From: QUBU01 sp014337915
Lineage (GTDB): Bacteria > Pseudomonadota > Gammaproteobacteria > Steroidobacterales > GCA-2729495
Assembly (NCBI GenBank): GCA_030263395.1
Contig: SZOW01000011.1
Location: 1 to 64,000, forward strand
Direction of reading: 5' to 3'
DNA: 64,000 bases
Below the pieces are notes generated by a model. That model ran no database searches. It was not told where the DNA came from and saw only the letters and a list, made by a program, of their open reading frames with translations. Below, one piece after another: positions 61,940 to 64,000 of the stretch (its first letter is position 1; each line of letters opens with the position of its first letter). The position numbers and the translations under genes were made by a program.

Positions 61940-63366
61940 CGCGCTGCGACCCGCAGGATCTTCATGCCGTTGGTGCCACCCGACACGCCGGTGAAGTCGC
62001 CCTTGGTGATGATCACCAGGTCGCCCTCCTCCACGTGGCCCATGGCGCGCAGGACCCCGATCATCTCGTCGTTGACCAGCGCCGGATCGGAGTGGGTGAT
62101 GTCGAAAGCCACCGGGTAGACCCCGCGGTACAGCTGCACGCGCCGCCGCGTGGCCTCGTGGCGCGTGAAGGCGAAGATGGGGATATCGGTGCGCACCCGC
62201 GACATCCACAGCGGCGTGCTGCCGGACTCGGTCAGGGCCATGATCGCCTGCGGCCGCAGGTGGTTGGCGGAGTACATGACGGCCATGGCAATGGCCTCGT
62301 CGACCGCCTCGAACTGGTCGTCGGCCCGGTCGCGCGGGCGCCCGCCGGAGAACTGGTAGGTCTCGGCGCCGACGCAGACCTCGGCCATGGCGGCCACCGC
62401 CCGCACCGGGAACTCGCCCACCGCGGACTCGGCCGAGAGCATGACCGCATCGGTACCGTCGATGACCGCATTGGCCACGTCCGACACCTCGGCACGGGTC
62501 GGCATACGCTGGTGGACCATGGATTCCATCATCTGCGTCGCTGTGATCGCCACCTTGTGGCGGGCGCGGGTCTCGCGCAGGATCTTCTTCTGCAGGCCGG
62601 TGAGCCCGGCGTAGCCCATCTCCACGCCAAGGTCGCCGCGGGCGACCATCACCGCATCCGAGGCATCGATGATGCTCTCGAGGTTGGCCACCGCCTCGGC
62701 ACGCTCGATCTTCGCGATCAGGTGGCCACTGCCGCCGGCACGGCGCAGCAGGTCGCGCGCCTCGTGCATGTCGTCGGCACCGCGCACGAAGGACACTGCG
62801 AGCCAGTCGATGCCGGCCGCGGCGGCCTGGCGGATGTCGTCCTTGTCCTTTGCCGTCAGCGCCGGTGCCGAAAGCCCGCCACCCTGGCGATTGATGCCCT
62901 TGTTGTCGGAGAGCTGGCCACCGGCGGTGACGGTGCAGTACACGCGGGTCCCGTCGACCTTGCCGACACTCATGACGATCTGGCCATCGTCGAGCAGCAG
63001 CACGTCGCCGCGGGTCACGTCCTGCGGCAGGCGTTCATAGGCCACGCCGACGCCATTGATGTCACCCGCCTGCGGGTCCATCGCGGTATCGAGAACGAAA
63101 TCCTGGCCTTCCCTGAGCGTCACCGGGCCAGCGCGGAAACGGTGGATGCGGATCTTCGGTCCCTGCAGGTCGCCGAGAATCGCCACGTACTTCCCCGCGG
63201 CGGCGGACAGCTCGCGGACCTGGCCGATCTGGCGCACGCGGTCCTCCCAGCTGCCGTGGGAACAATTGATGCGCACGACATCGGCGCCGGCGGCAATGAT
63301 TTCGGCCAGCACCCCCGGCTTGTCGGTGGCCGGGCCGAGGGTGGCGATGATCTTGGTTCTGCGCAT
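61936..63366 (-). CDS. pyk: pyruvate kinase
   Basis: A 476-residue glycolytic kinase converting PEP and ADP to pyruvate and ATP. MRRTKIIATLGPATDKPGVL starts at ATG 63366; a TTG two codons upstream is not needed. RINCSHGSWEDRV, LGDLQGPKIRI, IAKIERAEAVANLESIIDAS (catalytic Lys), VARGDLGVEMGYAGL and ITATQMMESMVHQRMPTRAE are standard. It follows pgk by 23 bp, so a pgk-pyk-transporter operon is likely; it shares a 4-nt overlap with the transporter. Confidence 0.97.
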   Translation of the reverse strand: MRRTKIIATLGPATDKPGVLAEIIAAGADVVRINCSHGSWEDRVRQIGQVRELSAAAGKYVAILGDLQGPKIRIHRFRAGPVTLREGQDFVLDTAMDPQAGDINGVGVAYERLPQDVTRGDVLLLDDGQIVMSVGKVDGTRVYCTVTAGGQLSDNKGINRQGGGLSAPALTAKDKDDIRQAAAAGIDWLAVSFVRGADDMHEARDLLRRAGGSGHLIAKIERAEAVANLESIIDASDAVMVARGDLGVEMGYAGLTGLQKKILRETRARHKVAITATQMMESMVHQRMPTRAEVSDVANAVIDGTDAVMLSAESAVGEFPVRAVAAMAEVCVGAETYQFSGGRPRDRADDQFEAVDEAIAMAVMYSANHLRPQAIMALTESGSTPLWMSRVRTDIPIFAFTRHEATRRRVQLYRGVYPVAFDITHSDPALVNDEMIGVLRAMGHVEEGDLVIITKGDFTGVSGGTNGMKILRVAAR

Positions 63367-63389
63367 GTGCAACTGCCCGTGCCGGCGGC

Positions 63390-64000
63390 TCAGCCGCGCG
63401 CACGCTCTTCGAGGACGGCCACCGCCGGCAGGGTCTTGCCCTCGAGGAACTCGAGGAAGGCGCCACCGCCGGTGGATACATAGGAAACTCGGCCGCTGAG
63501 GCCGTACTTGTCGAGCGCGGCGAGCGTGTCGCCGCCGCCGGCGATGCTGAAGGCCGGGCTGGCCGCCACGGCCTCGGCGAGCTGGCGCGTGCCGGCGCCG
63601 AACTGCTCGATCTCGAACACGCCCACCGGCCCGTTCCAGACGATGGTGCCTGCCTCCCTGACGATGGCGGCGTAGGCAGCCGCTGTCGCCGGGCCGATGT
63701 CCAGGATCAGCTCGCCCGCCTGTACGGCGGACACCGGGCGGGTGACGGCCCGGGCCGACTCGCTGAACTCGGTCGCCACCACCACGTCACTGGGCAGCGG
63801 GATGCGCGCCCGGCCCGGCCCCGGCAGCGCGAGCCGGCGCGCCTCGGCGACCAGTTCAGCCTCATGCAGGGACTTGCCCACGGGATGGCCCGCAGCCGCG
63901 ATGAAGGTATTGGCGATGCCGCCACCGACGATCAGCGTGTCCACCCTGGTGACCAGGTTCTCGAGTACAGACAGCTTGGTGGAGACCTTCGAACCGCCGA
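63390..64000 (-). CDS. pgk: phosphoglycerate kinase, C-terminal part (N-terminus beyond right edge)
   Basis: About 203 codons of the nucleotide-binding domain are visible; the gene continues off the right edge. GGSKVSTKLSVLENLVTRVD, LIVGGGIANTFIAAAGHPVG, ILDIGPATAAAYAAIVREAG, TIVWNGPVGVFEIEQFGAGT, FSIAGGGDTLAALDKYGL and VSTGGGAFLEFLEGKTLPAV are the conserved ATP-side motifs. It is the upstream gene of pyk. Confidence 0.96.
   Translation of the reverse strand, partial: GGSKVSTKLSVLENLVTRVDTLIVGGGIANTFIAAAGHPVGKSLHEAELVAEARRLALPGPGRARIPLPSDVVVATEFSESARAVTRPVSAVQAGELILDIGPATAAAYAAIVREAGTIVWNGPVGVFEIEQFGAGTRQLAEAVAASPAFSIAGGGDTLAALDKYGLSGRVSYVSTGGGAFLEFLEGKTLPAVAVLEERARG

Overview
The window is high-GC, densely coded chromosome from a Gram-negative gammaproteobacterium. 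Gene order and families (pilSRABCD-coaE-zapD, secA-mutT, a complete mraZ-to-lpxC cluster, rsmI-rnpB-mraZ, lpoA-yraN-gmhA, sspAB-petABC, murA-ibaG, kds-lpt-rpoN-rapZ) suggest a Xanthomonadales/Steroidobacterales/Nevskiales-like lineage; this is judged from gene content and synteny, and I cannot place it more precisely. I see no insertion sequence, prophage, integron, CRISPR array, rRNA or tRNA. Nearly everything is core housekeeping.

Layout. 1-7.2 kb: a cysteine-cluster protein cut by the left edge, pgeF and rluD, then bamD on the other strand, then nadE bracketed by two copies of one long palindromic repeat, then sucCD. 7.3-17.2 kb: the type IV pilus set pilS-pilR-pilA-pilB-pilC-pilD with coaE and zapD; pilA has a consensus sigma-54 promoter, and rpoN itself lies at 53.6 kb. 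16.8-21.3 kb: mutT, secA and a LytM/M23 protein whose leader carries a clear cyclic-di-GMP-I (GEMM-I) riboswitch. dciA diverges from it. 21.7-40.5 kb: the division and cell-wall (dcw) cluster mraZ-rsmH-ftsL-ftsI-murE-murF-mraY-murD-ftsW-murG-murC-murB-ddl-ftsQ-ftsA-ftsZ-lpxC on the minus strand, tightly overlapped, behind a strong promoter with MraZ operator boxes. 40.8-41.1 kb: RNase P RNA. 41.2-48.4 kb: rsmI, lpoA-yraN-gmhA, sspAB and the bc1 complex petABC. 48.4-56 kb: murA-ibaG diverging from kdsD-kdsC-lptC-lptA-lptB-rpoN-rapZ. 56-64 kb: a patatin-like phospholipase, a two-gene methyltransferase unit (class I and FkbM), a D-lactate dehydrogenase-like enzyme, a secreted peroxiredoxin, a nucleotide-transporter-like membrane protein coupled to pyk, and pgk cut by the right edge.

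How it fits together: the window links envelope biogenesis (peptidoglycan precursors, septal machinery, Kdo and LPS export, lipid A commitment, BAM, Sec) with surface motility and central energy metabolism. The most notable signals are (1) the c-di-GMP-I riboswitch in front of the cell-wall peptidase-like gene, with a possible P1-competing hairpin; (2) the paired palindromes at both ends of nadE; (3) an uncharacterised 22-bp-spaced direct repeat between ftsZ and lpxC; (4) a TLC/NTT-like transporter with GTGA coupling to pyruvate kinase; and (5) shortened versions of classical operons (no hpf/ptsN between rpoN and rapZ, no mla genes between ibaG and kdsD). I did not find a clearly new defence or biosynthetic system.
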